DNA from: Tessaracoccus flavus | Lineage (GTDB): Bacteria > Actinomycetota > Actinomycetes > Propionibacteriales > Propionibacteriaceae | Assembly (NCBI RefSeq): GCF_001997295.1 | Contig: NZ_CP019605.1 | Location: 3,158,891 to 3,222,890, forward strand | DNA: 64,000 nt | Reading direction: 5' to 3' | Part shown: piece after piece, positions 18,704 to 29,345 of the stretch | Numbering within the stretch: the first letter of the stretch is position 1 | Layout of the letters: every line of letters begins with the position of its first letter | Position numbers and translations under genes: made by a program | Notes under the pieces: model-generated | What the model was told of the DNA's origin: nothing | The model's database searches: none | The model's input: only the letters and a program-made list of their open reading frames with translations

Positions 18704-19540
18704 GTGACGGTGTTCGGCATTCTGAATCTCACCGAGGACTCCTTCTTCGATGAGAGCCGGCGGCTAGACCCCGCCGGCGCTGTCACCGCGGCGATCGAAA
18801 TGCTGCGAGTCGGATCAGACGTCGTGGATGTCGGACCGGCCGCCAGCCATCCGGACGCGAGGCCTGTATCGCCGGCCGATGAGATCAGACGTATTGCGCC
18901 GCTCTTAGACGCCCTGTCCGATCAGATGCACCGTGTTTCAATCGACAGCTTCCAACCGGAAACCCAGCGCTATGCGCTCAAGCGCGGCGTGGGCTACCTG
19001 AACGATATCCAAGGATTTCCTGACCCTGCGCTCTATCCCGATATTGCTGAGGCGGACTGCAGGCTGGTGGTTATGCACTCAGCGCAGCGGGATGGCATCG
19101 CCACCCGCACCGGTCACCTTCGACCCGAAGACGCGCTCGACGAGATTGTGCGGTTCTTCGAGGCGCGGGTTTCCGCCTTGCGACGGAGCGGGGTCGCTGC
19201 CGACCGGCTCATCCTCGATCCGGGGATGGGATTTTTCTTGAGCCCCGCACCGGAAACATCGCTGCACGTGCTGTCGAACCTTCAAAAGCTGAAGTCGGCG
19301 TTGGGGCTTCCGCTATTGGTCTCGGTGTCGCGGAAATCCTTCTTGGGCGCCACCGTTGGCCTTCCTGTAAAGGATCTGGGTCCAGCGAGCCTTGCGGCGG
19401 AACTTCACGCGATCGGCAATGGCGCTGACTACGTCCGCACCCACGCGCCTGGAGATCTGCGAAGCGCAATCACCATCTCGGAAACCCTCGCGAAATTTCG
19501 CAGTCGCGACGCCAGAGACCGAGGGTTAGATCATGCCTAG
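18689..19540 (+). CDS. sul1: Sulfonamide-insensitive dihydropteroate synthase Sul1, fused to the attI1 ORF start
   Basis: A 283-codon frame. From VTVFGILNLTEDSFFDE onward it is the complete Sul1 (279 residues, ending RDRGLDHA), with the pterin-binding IDSFQPE and the DPGMGFF and SVSRKSFLG motifs. The native ATG is replaced: translation now starts at the ATG of the attI1 leader, giving MLRSR before VTVFG. It makes dihydropteroate from p-aminobenzoate in the presence of sulfonamides. Expression is from PcH1. The four extra residues are unlikely to harm folding; that is inference. Confidence 0.96.
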   Translation: MLRSRVTVFGILNLTEDSFFDESRRLDPAGAVTAAIEMLRVGSDVVDVGPAASHPDARPVSPADEIRRIAPLLDALSDQMHRVSIDSFQPETQRYALKRGVGYLNDIQGFPDPALYPDIAEADCRLVVMHSAQRDGIATRTGHLRPEDALDEIVRFFEARVSALRRSGVAADRLILDPGMGFFLSPAPETSLHVLSNLQKLKSALGLPLLVSVSRKSFLGATVGLPVKDLGPASLAAELHAIGNGADYVRTHAPGDLRSAITISETLAKFRSRDARDRGLDHA

Positions 19541-19667
19541 CATTCACCTTCCGGCCGCCCGCTAGCGGACCCTGGTCAGGTTCCGCGAAGGTGGGCGCAG
19601 ACATGCTGGGCTCGTCAGGATCAAACTGCACTATGAGGCGGCGGTTCATACCGCGCCAGGGGAGCGA

Positions 19668-20168
19668 ATGGACAGCGAGGAGCCTCCGAACGTTCGGGTC
19701 GCCTGCTCGGGTGATATCGACGAGGTTGTGCGGCTGATGCACGACGCTGCGGCGTGGATGTCCGCCAAGGGAACGCCCGCCTGGGACGTCGCGCGGATCG
19801 ACCGGACATTCGCGGAGACCTTCGTCCTGAGATCCGAGCTCCTAGTCGCGAGTTGCAGCGACGGCATCGTCGGCTGTTGCACCTTGTCGGCCGAGGATCC
19901 CGAGTTCTGGCCCGACGCCCTCAAGGGGGAGGCCGCATATCTGCACAAGCTCGCGGTGCGACGGACACATGCGGGCCGGGGTGTCAGCTCCGCGCTGATC
20001 GAGGCTTGCCGCCATGCCGCGCGAACGCAGGGGTGCGCCAAGCTGCGGCTCGACTGCCACCCGAACCTGCGTGGCCTATACGAGCGGCTCGGATTCACCC
20101 ACGTCGACACTTTCAATCCCGGCTGGGATCCAACCTTCATCGCAGAACGCCTAGAACTCGAAATCTAA
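19668..20168 (+). CDS. Orf5 GNAT acetyltransferase of the integron 3'-conserved segment
   Basis: A 166-residue GNAT protein (MDSEEPPNVRVACSGDIDEV...) identical in layout to orf5 downstream of sul1 in class 1 integrons. The acetyl-CoA motif is RRTHAGRGVSSALIEACRHA. No resistance phenotype is established for it. Orf6, normally next, is present only as the first part of its leader before the sequence diverges near 20285. Confidence 0.92.
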   Translation: MDSEEPPNVRVACSGDIDEVVRLMHDAAAWMSAKGTPAWDVARIDRTFAETFVLRSELLVASCSDGIVGCCTLSAEDPEFWPDALKGEAAYLHKLAVRRTHAGRGVSSALIEACRHAARTQGCAKLRLDCHPNLRGLYERLGFTHVDTFNPGWDPTFIAERLELEI

Positions 20169-20490
20169 CGTCCGTTCGGGCATCGAGGTCCATGTCGGGG
20201 TGGGACGGGCCCGTGGCTTCAAGATCACTTGCAGTCCGACCGCGATGTCTTGGTTGCGCGAGAGGTTGTCGATATCCTCCACTTCCATCATCAACCCTGG
20301 ATAATGCCGCCGCCGTCATCGCCGCCGACGCCCGTGCCGGGCTTTTCGGGCCTGTCAGGCTTGCTCGGCCTTCAGCCTGCCTGGGCGAGATCTCCGGCGG
20401 ACGGATTAACGGCGGAGCTTCGCCGCCTTTCGTGCGTGTGAAGGCCGAAGATAGTTCTCTCAAAAACATCCGTTTATGAGAGATACCAAA
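20169..20490. other. Residual 3'-conserved segment and unassigned stretch
   Basis: About 115 bp continue the 3'-conserved segment after orf5. From about 20285 to 20490 lies DNA of another origin with no start codon or domain I can support. It includes a GGCGGAGCTTCGCCGCC hairpin (about 20413-20429). No gene is called. Confidence 0.5.
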
Positions 20491-20515
20491 TGTCATTTTC
20501 AGAAGACGACTGCAC
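20491..20515 (+). repeat. IRt-type terminal repeat of a Tn402-like element
   Basis: TGTCATTTTCAGAAGACGAC (20491 on) is the 25-bp IRt, followed by about 38 bp of the tni-side sequence up to GTGCAGCCAGCTC. It has the same orientation as IRi rather than the expected opposite one, so the two do not bracket a normal transposable unit. Host DNA follows at about 20553. Confidence 0.88.
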
Positions 20516-20531
20516 CAGTTGATTGGGCGTA

Positions 20532-22424
20532 ATGGCTGTTGTGCAGCCAGCTCACGGCGAGCGCGCCACCTCCCGCTACACGCGCTCCGTGGAGGGCGAG
20601 GCGGCCTCCGGCTTCCTGCCCGATGGGTCGCTGCTGTTCACCTCGAAGCGCGACGTCCCCGCTTCGGGGGAGGAACCGCCCAAGAAGAGCACCACGGCTC
20701 TGTGGTGCCTGCCCGCCGGAGGTGGGGAGGCGTACGTGCTGGCGCGCCGCGATGGCGGCTGGGGTGACGTGCTCACCAGCCCTGAGAGCGACACGGTGGT
20801 CGTGGGTGTCCTCATGCACGCCGGGGTCGACGGCGAAGAGGCCGACGCCGAGCTGCGGGAGAAGCGGACAAAGAAGAAGATCAATGCGATCCTGCACTCC
20901 GGCCATCCCGTGCGGTACTGGGACCACGACCTCGGCCCCGAGTCGACCCGTCTCAAGGTGGCGAGCCTCGGCGGCACCGAGGGCGAGCGCACGCTCGAGG
21001 ACCTGCGGGACCTGACCGGCGACGTCGGCCGCGCGGTGCGGGGAGCTACCCTCTCGCGCGATGGGCGGAGCCTCGCCGTCGAGTGGGGGGTCGCCGGATC
21101 GCGCGGCGAGACGACGACCCAGCTGGAGTTGATCGACGTGGCGAGCGGTCAGCGGCGCACGGTCGCGGTGGATCCCGGCTACGAGTTCGGCAGCCCCGTG
21201 TTCAGCGACGATTCGCGGACCCTGGTGTGCGTGCGTTCCGCCCGCTCGACGGCCGAACGCGCCCCCCGGCCGACCCTGTGGATCATCGACGTGGCCTCCG
21301 GGCACGGTCGCCCGCTGGCGGAGGACTGGGACCGGTGGCCGTCTCCCGTGGCGTTCTCCCCGGACGGCAGCACGGTCTACGCGCTGGCCGACGAGGATGG
21401 CGCGTGCCCCGTGTTCGCCGTCGACGTGGCCAGCGGCGACGTGCGGCGGCTGACGGGCGACGGCGCGCACTCGTCGGTGGTGCGGAGCCCCGACGGCTCC
21501 CGGCTCTATGCGCTGCGCACCTCCTACGCGCACCCGGGCGAGGTCGTCGCGATCGATGCAGCGTCCGGTGCCACGGTCGTGCTGCCGTCACCGGTCGAGT
21601 ACCCCGAGGTGCCCGGCCGCCTGGAACGCGTCGAGACCGCCGCCTCCGACGGGACGAGGGTCGCGGGCTGGCTGGTGTTGCCCGAGGGCACCTCCGCGAA
21701 GCAGCCGGCCGAGCTCACGCTGTGGGTGCACGGTGGTCCGCTCAACTCGTGGAACGCGTGGTCGTGGCGCTGGTGTCCCTGGCTCCTGGCGTCCCGCGGC
21801 CAGGCGGTGCTGTTGCCCGATCCAGCGCTCTCCACCGGTTACGGACAGAGCTTCATCCAGCGGGGCTGGGGACGGTGGGGGGCGGAGCCGTTCACCGACG
21901 TCATGGCGCTCACCGACGCCGTCGAGGCCCGCGACGACATCCGCGACGATTCGACCGTGATGATGGGCGGATCCTTCGGTGGCTACATGGCCAACTGGAT
22001 CGCCACGCAGACCGGCCGCTTCAAGGCGATCGTCAGCCACGCGTCGCTGTGGAACCTCACCAGCTTCGGGCCCACCACTGATGCCCCCTGGTACTGGAGC
22101 CGCGAGATGTCGCCGGAGATGATGCGGGCCTACTCTCCCCACCAGTTCGCCGAGCAGATCGTCACTCCGATGCTGGTCATCCACGGCGACAAGGACTACC
22201 GGGTGCCGATCGGCGAAGGTCTGGCGCTCTGGTGGGCGCTGGTCAGTAACCACGACGGTGACCCCGCGGACCTGCCGCACCGGTTCCTGTACTTCCCGGA
22301 CGAGAACCACTGGATCCTCACGCCGCAGCACGCGAAGCTCTGGTACGAGACGGTGCTTGAGTTCGTCGCGGCCCGCCGTGAGGATCGCCCCATGACGCCG
22401 ATCGACCTGCTGTCCGCCCCCTGA
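20532..22424 (+). CDS. S9 family prolyl oligopeptidase-like peptidase, N-terminus replaced by island DNA
   Basis: A 630-codon frame starting at an ATG inside the IRt-adjacent sequence (MAVVQPA), which joins the host frame at 'HGERATSRYTRSVEGEAASG'. Family members begin with about 50-60 further residues that open the beta-propeller; those are gone. The propeller (DGSLLFTSKRD, PVAFSPDGSTVYALADEDGA) is followed by the alpha/beta hydrolase with Ser481 in GGSFGGYM, Asp555 in HGDKDYRVP and His593 in DENHWI. It should cleave short peptides in the cytosol. Loss of the first blade strand may destabilise it, and its own promoter is lost. Confidence 0.88.
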   Translation: MAVVQPAHGERATSRYTRSVEGEAASGFLPDGSLLFTSKRDVPASGEEPPKKSTTALWCLPAGGGEAYVLARRDGGWGDVLTSPESDTVVVGVLMHAGVDGEEADAELREKRTKKKINAILHSGHPVRYWDHDLGPESTRLKVASLGGTEGERTLEDLRDLTGDVGRAVRGATLSRDGRSLAVEWGVAGSRGETTTQLELIDVASGQRRTVAVDPGYEFGSPVFSDDSRTLVCVRSARSTAERAPRPTLWIIDVASGHGRPLAEDWDRWPSPVAFSPDGSTVYALADEDGACPVFAVDVASGDVRRLTGDGAHSSVVRSPDGSRLYALRTSYAHPGEVVAIDAASGATVVLPSPVEYPEVPGRLERVETAASDGTRVAGWLVLPEGTSAKQPAELTLWVHGGPLNSWNAWSWRWCPWLLASRGQAVLLPDPALSTGYGQSFIQRGWGRWGAEPFTDVMALTDAVEARDDIRDDSTVMMGGSFGGYMANWIATQTGRFKAIVSHASLWNLTSFGPTTDAPWYWSREMSPEMMRAYSPHQFAEQIVTPMLVIHGDKDYRVPIGEGLALWWALVSNHDGDPADLPHRFLYFPDENHWILTPQHAKLWYETVLEFVAARREDRPMTPIDLLSAP

Positions 22425-22428
22425 GCCC

Positions 22429-22598
22429 CCTGAGCTTGTCGAAGGGTTACGGCCGTGAGTGTGGTCGCCGCCCTGGTGGTTGGGGGCGGCGGGAGGCGAC
22501 AAGGCCGTTACCCTTCGACGGACGCTCGCTCGTTCCTCGCGAGCTGCTCAGGGACCGCCCTTCGGCGGACGCTCTTCGCGCAGAGCGCTCGTCGCTGC
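22429..22598. repeat. Dispersed element A between convergent genes
   Basis: Opens CCCTGAGCTTGTCGAAGGGT, contains GTGGTCGCCGCCCTGGTGGT opposite GGGGGCGGCGG, and closes with GCTGCTCAGGGA at about 22553. A second partial end, TCGCTGCTCAGGGGGCGAGG, runs into the xylanase stop. It lies between the convergent S9 and xylanase genes and may act as a bidirectional terminator. Confidence 0.75.
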
Positions 22599-23831
22599 TC
22601 AGGGGGCGAGGGTGAACTGCGTCGTACGGCCGGCGGCGGTCGCCTCGTAGCGGCCGCGCCAGCCCTCGACGCGGATACGTCCCTGATCGTCCGTGCGCAG
22701 CGTCTGCTCGGGCGTGTGCCATTCCTCTGTCACGAGCCTGCGCAGCGCCTCGAACGCGGGCTTGGGGGTCCCGTCGGCGTGGATGATGCCGGAGGGGGCT
22801 CCGAGCCAGGAGTCGCGGTCCCACGCATTCCAGTACGTGAACGACTTCACCGACGGGTGTGAGAACAGTGTCCGGACGTGGCGGGTGAGCTCGTCGGCCT
22901 GGCGTTCTTCGCCGTCGGGGGTGCTCGGCCAGCTGTCCACCACGTAGTCGTTGAGGTCGACGATGTGCTCGGGCATCAGGTGGCCCGAGACGAGCGTGGT
23001 CTCGGTGAAGTGGATCGGCAGTCCGTACCGGGCGAACCGGTCGATGATCTCGAGGGTCTCCTCCTCGCCGCGGTAGCCCTGGTGCATGTGCGTCTGCAGC
23101 CCGACGGCGTCGATCTCGACACCGGCTGCCAGCAGCCCTTCGAGGAGGGCGTCGTAGCCGAACCCGAGATCGAAGTCGTTGATGAGGAGTGTTGCGTTCG
23201 GGTTGGCCGAGCGCGCCTCGTCGAAGGCCAGCCGCACTGTCTCGATGCGCCCCAGCTCGCGGCTGAGCCGGGTGATGCCGTTGGGGTACTTGTCGAAGTG
23301 GGGCATGATCACCACTTCGTTGATGGCGTCCCAGGTGTCGATGAGCCCGGCGAACTCGGCGACCTCCCGACGGATCCGTTCGCGCTGGGCGGCCTCGACC
23401 TCGGGAACGGTGAGCTCGTCCAACCACGGCGCGGTCAGGGTATGCCAGACCAGCGGGTGACCCTTGAGGGTGACGCCCCGGTCGCGCAGCCAGCGGGCGG
23501 TCGCCGTCAGCGCCTCCGTCGCGGTCCGGCCACGCTCGGCCTCGAACTGGCCCCAGTAGAACGGCAGCGTCCCGGCGTTGAACACCTCGAGCCACAGGTC
23601 GGACACCCGCTCGTACAGCTCGCGATCGTCCCCCTCGAGCGCGCCGGTGGCCAGCGGGATGAACTCGAACGCGGATGCTCCGAAGCCGAACTCGTGACCC
23701 ACGTGGCGCACGGTCACCTCGGCGCTGGCCATCGGGTCGCCAGCAGCGTCCCGGATGACCACCTCTGTGTGCGCGCGGCGGTGACGGAGGCCCGGATCAG
23801 CGACGGGGCCGTCCTGAGGGAATGGATACAT
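22599..23831 (-). CDS. GH10 endo-1,4-beta-xylanase, intracellular
   Basis: A 410-residue GH10 enzyme from ATG 23831 (MYPFPQDGPVAD) behind AGGGGAAG. The general acid/base Glu is in WDAINEVV (about residue 172) and the nucleophile Glu in IHFTETTL (about 275), with the family's KGHPLVWHT early in the barrel. There is no signal peptide, which suggests hydrolysis of imported xylo-oligosaccharides rather than polymeric xylan. This fits xylA-xylB 12 kb away. The last 40 residues add a small beta-rich extension. Confidence 0.92.
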   Translation of the reverse strand: MYPFPQDGPVADPGLRHRRAHTEVVIRDAAGDPMASAEVTVRHVGHEFGFGASAFEFIPLATGALEGDDRELYERVSDLWLEVFNAGTLPFYWGQFEAERGRTATEALTATARWLRDRGVTLKGHPLVWHTLTAPWLDELTVPEVEAAQRERIRREVAEFAGLIDTWDAINEVVIMPHFDKYPNGITRLSRELGRIETVRLAFDEARSANPNATLLINDFDLGFGYDALLEGLLAAGVEIDAVGLQTHMHQGYRGEEETLEIIDRFARYGLPIHFTETTLVSGHLMPEHIVDLNDYVVDSWPSTPDGEERQADELTRHVRTLFSHPSVKSFTYWNAWDRDSWLGAPSGIIHADGTPKPAFEALRRLVTEEWHTPEQTLRTDDQGRIRVEGWRGRYEATAAGRTTQFTLAP

Positions 23832-23869
23832 GGGCGACTTCCCCTTCGTGGATGACGGCACGGAACGAC

Positions 23870-24142
23870 GCCCCGCCATTGGAGCGTCGGGTCCAAGCCG
23901 GTGAGGCGCAGCTTGACCTTGCCCATCGGCAACATCTTCGCGCCGGGGAGCACGCCGAGCAGAGGGTGGCTGCTCTTGACCACGACCTCCTCGTCCACGA
24001 CCGTCGTGTCTGGGTTGCCGGAGATCACCTCCATGCTCCCGGGCGGTGACATCCGCACCGACGCACCCCGTGCCAAGAACCAGTTGAAGACGCGTTCCCG
24101 TGGCTGTGAGTAGTTGGAGGTGGTGCTCGCCGTCATCGCCAT
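23870..24142 (-). pseudogene. N-terminal SRPBCC-like gene fragment joined to the xylanase upstream region
   Basis: From ATG 24142 about 90 residues (MTASTTSNYSQPRERVFNWF...) resemble the opening of SRPBCC/cyclase-like domains that precede TIGR01777 epimerases (vFxWxxrpGAxxRxxPP pattern), ending with KVKLRLTGLDPTLQWRG. The frame then runs antiparallel-free into the xylanase 5' end, where it has no homology. I read it as a fragment truncated at about 23870. The family call is tentative. Confidence 0.4.
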
Positions 24143-24262
24143 TGACCCAGCCTAGGTCACTCGCGTGTCACGGATGGCCCGCCCGCAGGATGCGCGTCGT
24201 GGGCCGGACGCCGGCGGTGAGGCGCCCGGCGGATAGGCTGTGGCCGCCGGAAGGAGTCCACC

Positions 24263-25432
24263 GTGTCCTTGATCCCAGCGCTGCGCCGAGTCTTCGGACC
24301 GACGCCACCGCCCCCCGTGCAGCCGGTCATCGTCCAGGTGCCTCAGGCGCCGGAGGAGGACAAGCGCGCCGACCTCGAGCCCGAGATCCCGCGCGGCCTC
24401 ACCGTGGCCGCCGGCTACGCATGGCGGCTCCTCCTGCTCGGCGTGGCCGTCGTGGCGATCTTCCAGGTGCTCGCGTACTTCTCGCAGATCACGGTTCCGG
24501 TGGGCATCGCCATCCTGCTCGCCGCCATGTTGTACCCGGTTGTGACGCTGCTGCGACGGTGGGGCTGGCCGCCCGCGCTGGTCGCGATCGTGTCGCTGCT
24601 GCTGCTCGTCGTCGTGGTCGGCGGCCTGTTGACGTTCGTCGGCACGCAGGTCGCGGCGGAGTGGCCGGCGCTGCTGGTGCAGTCGCGCGAGGGCTTCCAG
24701 GCGCTGGTCGCGTGGCTGGCCACCCTCCCGTTCGGCATCGATCAGGATCGCCTGAACGACTGGATCGCCCAGGGCACGGCATGGCTACAGGGCCAGTCCT
24801 CCGCGCTCGCCGGGGCGGCGGCCTCGGTGGGCGCCGCGTTCGGCAACTTCTTCGCGGGCCTCGCGACGGCGCTGGTCGCGGCCTTCTTCTTCGCCTATCA
24901 GGGACGTCGGATCTTCACAGGCGCCGTCGAGGTGCTCCTCCCGCGCCACTACCGGGCCTCGGTGGACCGGGCCGCGCTGCGCGGCTGGACGTCTCTGGTG
25001 GCGTACATGCGCTCCGCGGTGATCGTCGCCGCCGTCGATGCGGCCGGCGTCGCGCTCGCCGCGCTGATCCTGCGCGTGCCGTTGGTCGCGGCACTGTTCG
25101 CGCTGACGTTCTTCCTATCCTTCATCCCGATCGTGGGTGCGACGTTGGCCGGCGCGGTGGCGGTCATGCTGGCGCTCGTCACCCATGGGTGGGTGAGCGC
25201 GCTGATCATGCTGGGCGCGGTCATCCTGGTGATGCAGCTCGAGAGCACGTTCCTGCAGCCGCTCGTCATGGGCAAGGCCGTGGACCTGCACCCGCTGGCG
25301 GTTCTGTTGGGCATCACTGCGGGCGCGATCATCTCGGGCATCCTCGGGGCGCTCCTGGCGATCCCCGTGCTGGCGTTCGGCGTCGCCTTCGTGCGGTCGC
25401 TGCGCGTGGGCGAACTCGAGCAGGTCATCTAG
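24263..25432 (+). CDS. AI-2E family transporter (PerM/TqsA type)
   Basis: A 389-residue membrane protein. After a cytosolic Pro-rich N-terminus there are eight hydrophobic segments in the AI-2E pattern, with the long loop in the middle. The conserved C-terminal HPLAVLLGITAGAIISGILG and the preceding TFLQPLVMGKAVDLHPL are diagnostic. Family members include AI-2 exporters and Na+/H+ antiporters, so the substrate is open. It has a GGAAGGAG site and is monocistronic. Confidence 0.9.
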   Translation: MSLIPALRRVFGPTPPPPVQPVIVQVPQAPEEDKRADLEPEIPRGLTVAAGYAWRLLLLGVAVVAIFQVLAYFSQITVPVGIAILLAAMLYPVVTLLRRWGWPPALVAIVSLLLLVVVVGGLLTFVGTQVAAEWPALLVQSREGFQALVAWLATLPFGIDQDRLNDWIAQGTAWLQGQSSALAGAAASVGAAFGNFFAGLATALVAAFFFAYQGRRIFTGAVEVLLPRHYRASVDRAALRGWTSLVAYMRSAVIVAAVDAAGVALAALILRVPLVAALFALTFFLSFIPIVGATLAGAVAVMLALVTHGWVSALIMLGAVILVMQLESTFLQPLVMGKAVDLHPLAVLLGITAGAIISGILGALLAIPVLAFGVAFVRSLRVGELEQVI

Positions 25433-25564
25433 GCCCACGAATTCACGTCAACCGTCGACCCGATCCGCCTGCCGTTCTGGAGAGCGCCAGCCCTGTAGGG
25501 CTGGTGCCTCCGGAATCGGCAGGTCAACAGAGTTGAAGGTTGGCGTCAGGCCTTGGGAGGGGCG

Positions 25565-26005
25565 GGGGGGCCGGCCTACCTGTCCAAGCTTCGGTACCAG
25601 ATCATGCCCGACCCGACGGTGCGCCTCGGGTCCCTGCGATCGGATCGCATCCAAGCGCTGGGCGCAGTCCCGCAGACCGAAGCCGAGCGCACCGAGGCCG
25701 ATCCATCGCTCGAGTTCCACGCCGTGGCGCAGTCCGGGTCGCCCTACCAGCTCTACTTCAACCAGCAGCGTTTGTTCGCTGACCCCTTGGTCCGTGAGGC
25801 GTTCGTCAGCTCGGTCAACGTCGCGACCATCGTCGAGGCCCTGTACTTCGGGGTCTACCAGCAGGCGAGCGGCAACCTCTCCCCGGCGACTCCGGGCCAC
25901 CGCCCCGAGCTGAAGGACGACCTGGTCTACGACCCTGATCGTGCGCGTGCCCTCCTCGACGAGGCCGGCTGGACAGTGGGGGTGGACGGCGTGCGGACCG
26001 CGACG
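25565..26005 (+). pseudogene. Internal fragment of a family 5 solute-binding protein
   Basis: About 147 codons without proper ends (YLSKLRYQIMPDPTVRLGSL ... PYQLYFNQQRLFADPLVREA ... LLDEAGWTVGVDGVRT) match the middle of SBP_bac_5 peptide-binding lipoproteins. There is no signal peptide, and it is cut at the carboxylase stop at 26006. It is not a piece of the oppA at 32-34 kb, whose sequence differs. An intact donor copy is not in the window. It is a remnant of a deleted or rearranged transporter operon. Confidence 0.72.
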
Positions 26006-28300
<2,295 letters not shown>

Positions 28301-28334
28301 CCAATTAAACTCTACCGAACAACTAAATAGCTGG
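28301..28334. other. AT-rich seam between oppF and the carboxylase fragment
   Basis: About 34 bp (AATTAAACTCTACCGAACAA...) with far lower GC than either side. It separates the intact oppF stop from the 5'-truncated carboxylase. It looks like filler or residual mobile-element DNA at a deletion junction. Confidence 0.55.
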
Positions 28335-29345
28335 TTAGGCGTGGACCACCTCGGCCATCGGTTCGGCGAAGTGGCAGGCAGCGGGATGGGCGTCCGCGCC
28401 CTCGCCCTTGATCTCCAACAGGGGAGTCTTGGTGGCGCAGATCTCCTGGGCCTTCCAGCAGCGCGTGTGGAAGCGGCAGCCGGACGGTGGGTTCGCCGGC
28501 GAGGGCACGTCGCCGACGAGCACGATGCGCTCGCGCTTGGCCTGCTGCACGGGATCCGGCACGGGGGCCGCCGACATCAGCGCCTGGGTGTAAGGGTGCA
28601 TGGGTGAGCCGTAGATCTGATCCTTCTCACCCACCTCGACCATTTGGCCGAGGTACATCACCGCGACGCGGTGCGAGATGTGGCGCACCACCGCAAGGTC
28701 GTGGGCGATGAACACGTAGCTCAGCCCCAGCTCCCGCTGCAGCCGCTCGAACAGGTTCACCACCTGCGCCTGCACGGACACGTCGAGCGCCGAGACCGGC
28801 TCGTCACACACCAGCACCTTGGGGTTCAGCGCGATGCCACGGGCGATGCCGATGCGCTGGCGCTGGCCGCCGGAGAACTGGTGCGGGTAGCGGTTGATGT
28901 GTTCCGGGTTGAGGCCTACCTGGTCGAGGAGCTCCTGGACGCGACGGCGCTCGCCGCCCTTGAGGTCCAGCTCATCCTTGTGAATGCGGAGCGGCTCGGC
29001 GATGATGTCACCCACCGTCATCCGCGGATTGAGCGACGTGTACGGGTCCTGGAACACGATCTGGATATCGCGACGCGCCCTGCGCATCTCGGCACCCGCC
29101 TTGATCTGGCGGCCCTCCATCTCGACGAAGCCCTCGGTGGGCTCCTCGAGCTGGACCAGCAGGCGGCCGAGCGTGGACTTGCCACAGCCGGACTCGCCGA
29201 CGACGCCGAGGGTCTCGCCCCGGCGGAGCTCGAAGGAGACGCCATCGACGGCTTTGACGTGGCCGACGGTGCGGCGCAGCACGCCCTTCTTGATGGGGTA
29301 GTGCTTCTTCAGGTCAGTTCCCCTGAGGATGATGTCTTCACTCAT
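28335..29345 (-). CDS. oppF: Oligopeptide ABC transporter ATPase, OppF type
   Basis: A 336-residue ABC ATPase: Walker [10 protein letters not shown], signature [12 protein letters not shown], Walker [13 protein letters not shown] and the C-terminal oligopeptide-transporter extension with [20 protein letters not shown]. With OppD it powers import through OppBC. Its ATG overlaps the oppD stop by 8 bp. It is the last intact gene of the opp operon. Confidence 0.93.
   Translation of the reverse strand: MSEDIILRGTDLKKHYPIKKGVLRRTVGHVKAVDGVSFELRRGETLGVVGESGCGKSTLGRLLVQLEEPTEGFVEMEGRQIKAGAEMRRARRDIQIVFQDPYTSLNPRMTVGDIIAEPLRIHKDELDLKGGERRRVQELLDQVGLNPEHINRYPHQFSGGQRQRIGIARGIALNPKVLVCDEPVSALDVSVQAQVVNLFERLQRELGLSYVFIAHDLAVVRHISHRVAVMYLGQMVEVGEKDQIYGSPMHPYTQALMSAAPVPDPVQQAKRERIVLVGDVPSPANPPSGCRFHTRCWKAQEICATKTPLLEIKGEGADAHPAACHFAEPMAEVVHA

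Larger units (their letters stand above)
10710..20553. mobile_element. Composite resistance island (Tn5393 part, plasmid backbone part, class 1 integron relic)
   Basis: About 9.85 kb of foreign DNA with lower GC and different codon use. It runs from a broken Tn3-family tnpA to the IRt end of a Tn402-type integron. It carries strA, strB and sul1. No replication initiator and no complete transposition or integration machinery remain, so it appears to be fixed, although tnpR and the plasmid resolvase are intact. Neither edge is a clean inverted repeat and no target duplication is visible. The joins are illegitimate and accompanied by host deletion. Edges are accurate to roughly 10 bp. Confidence 0.9.
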
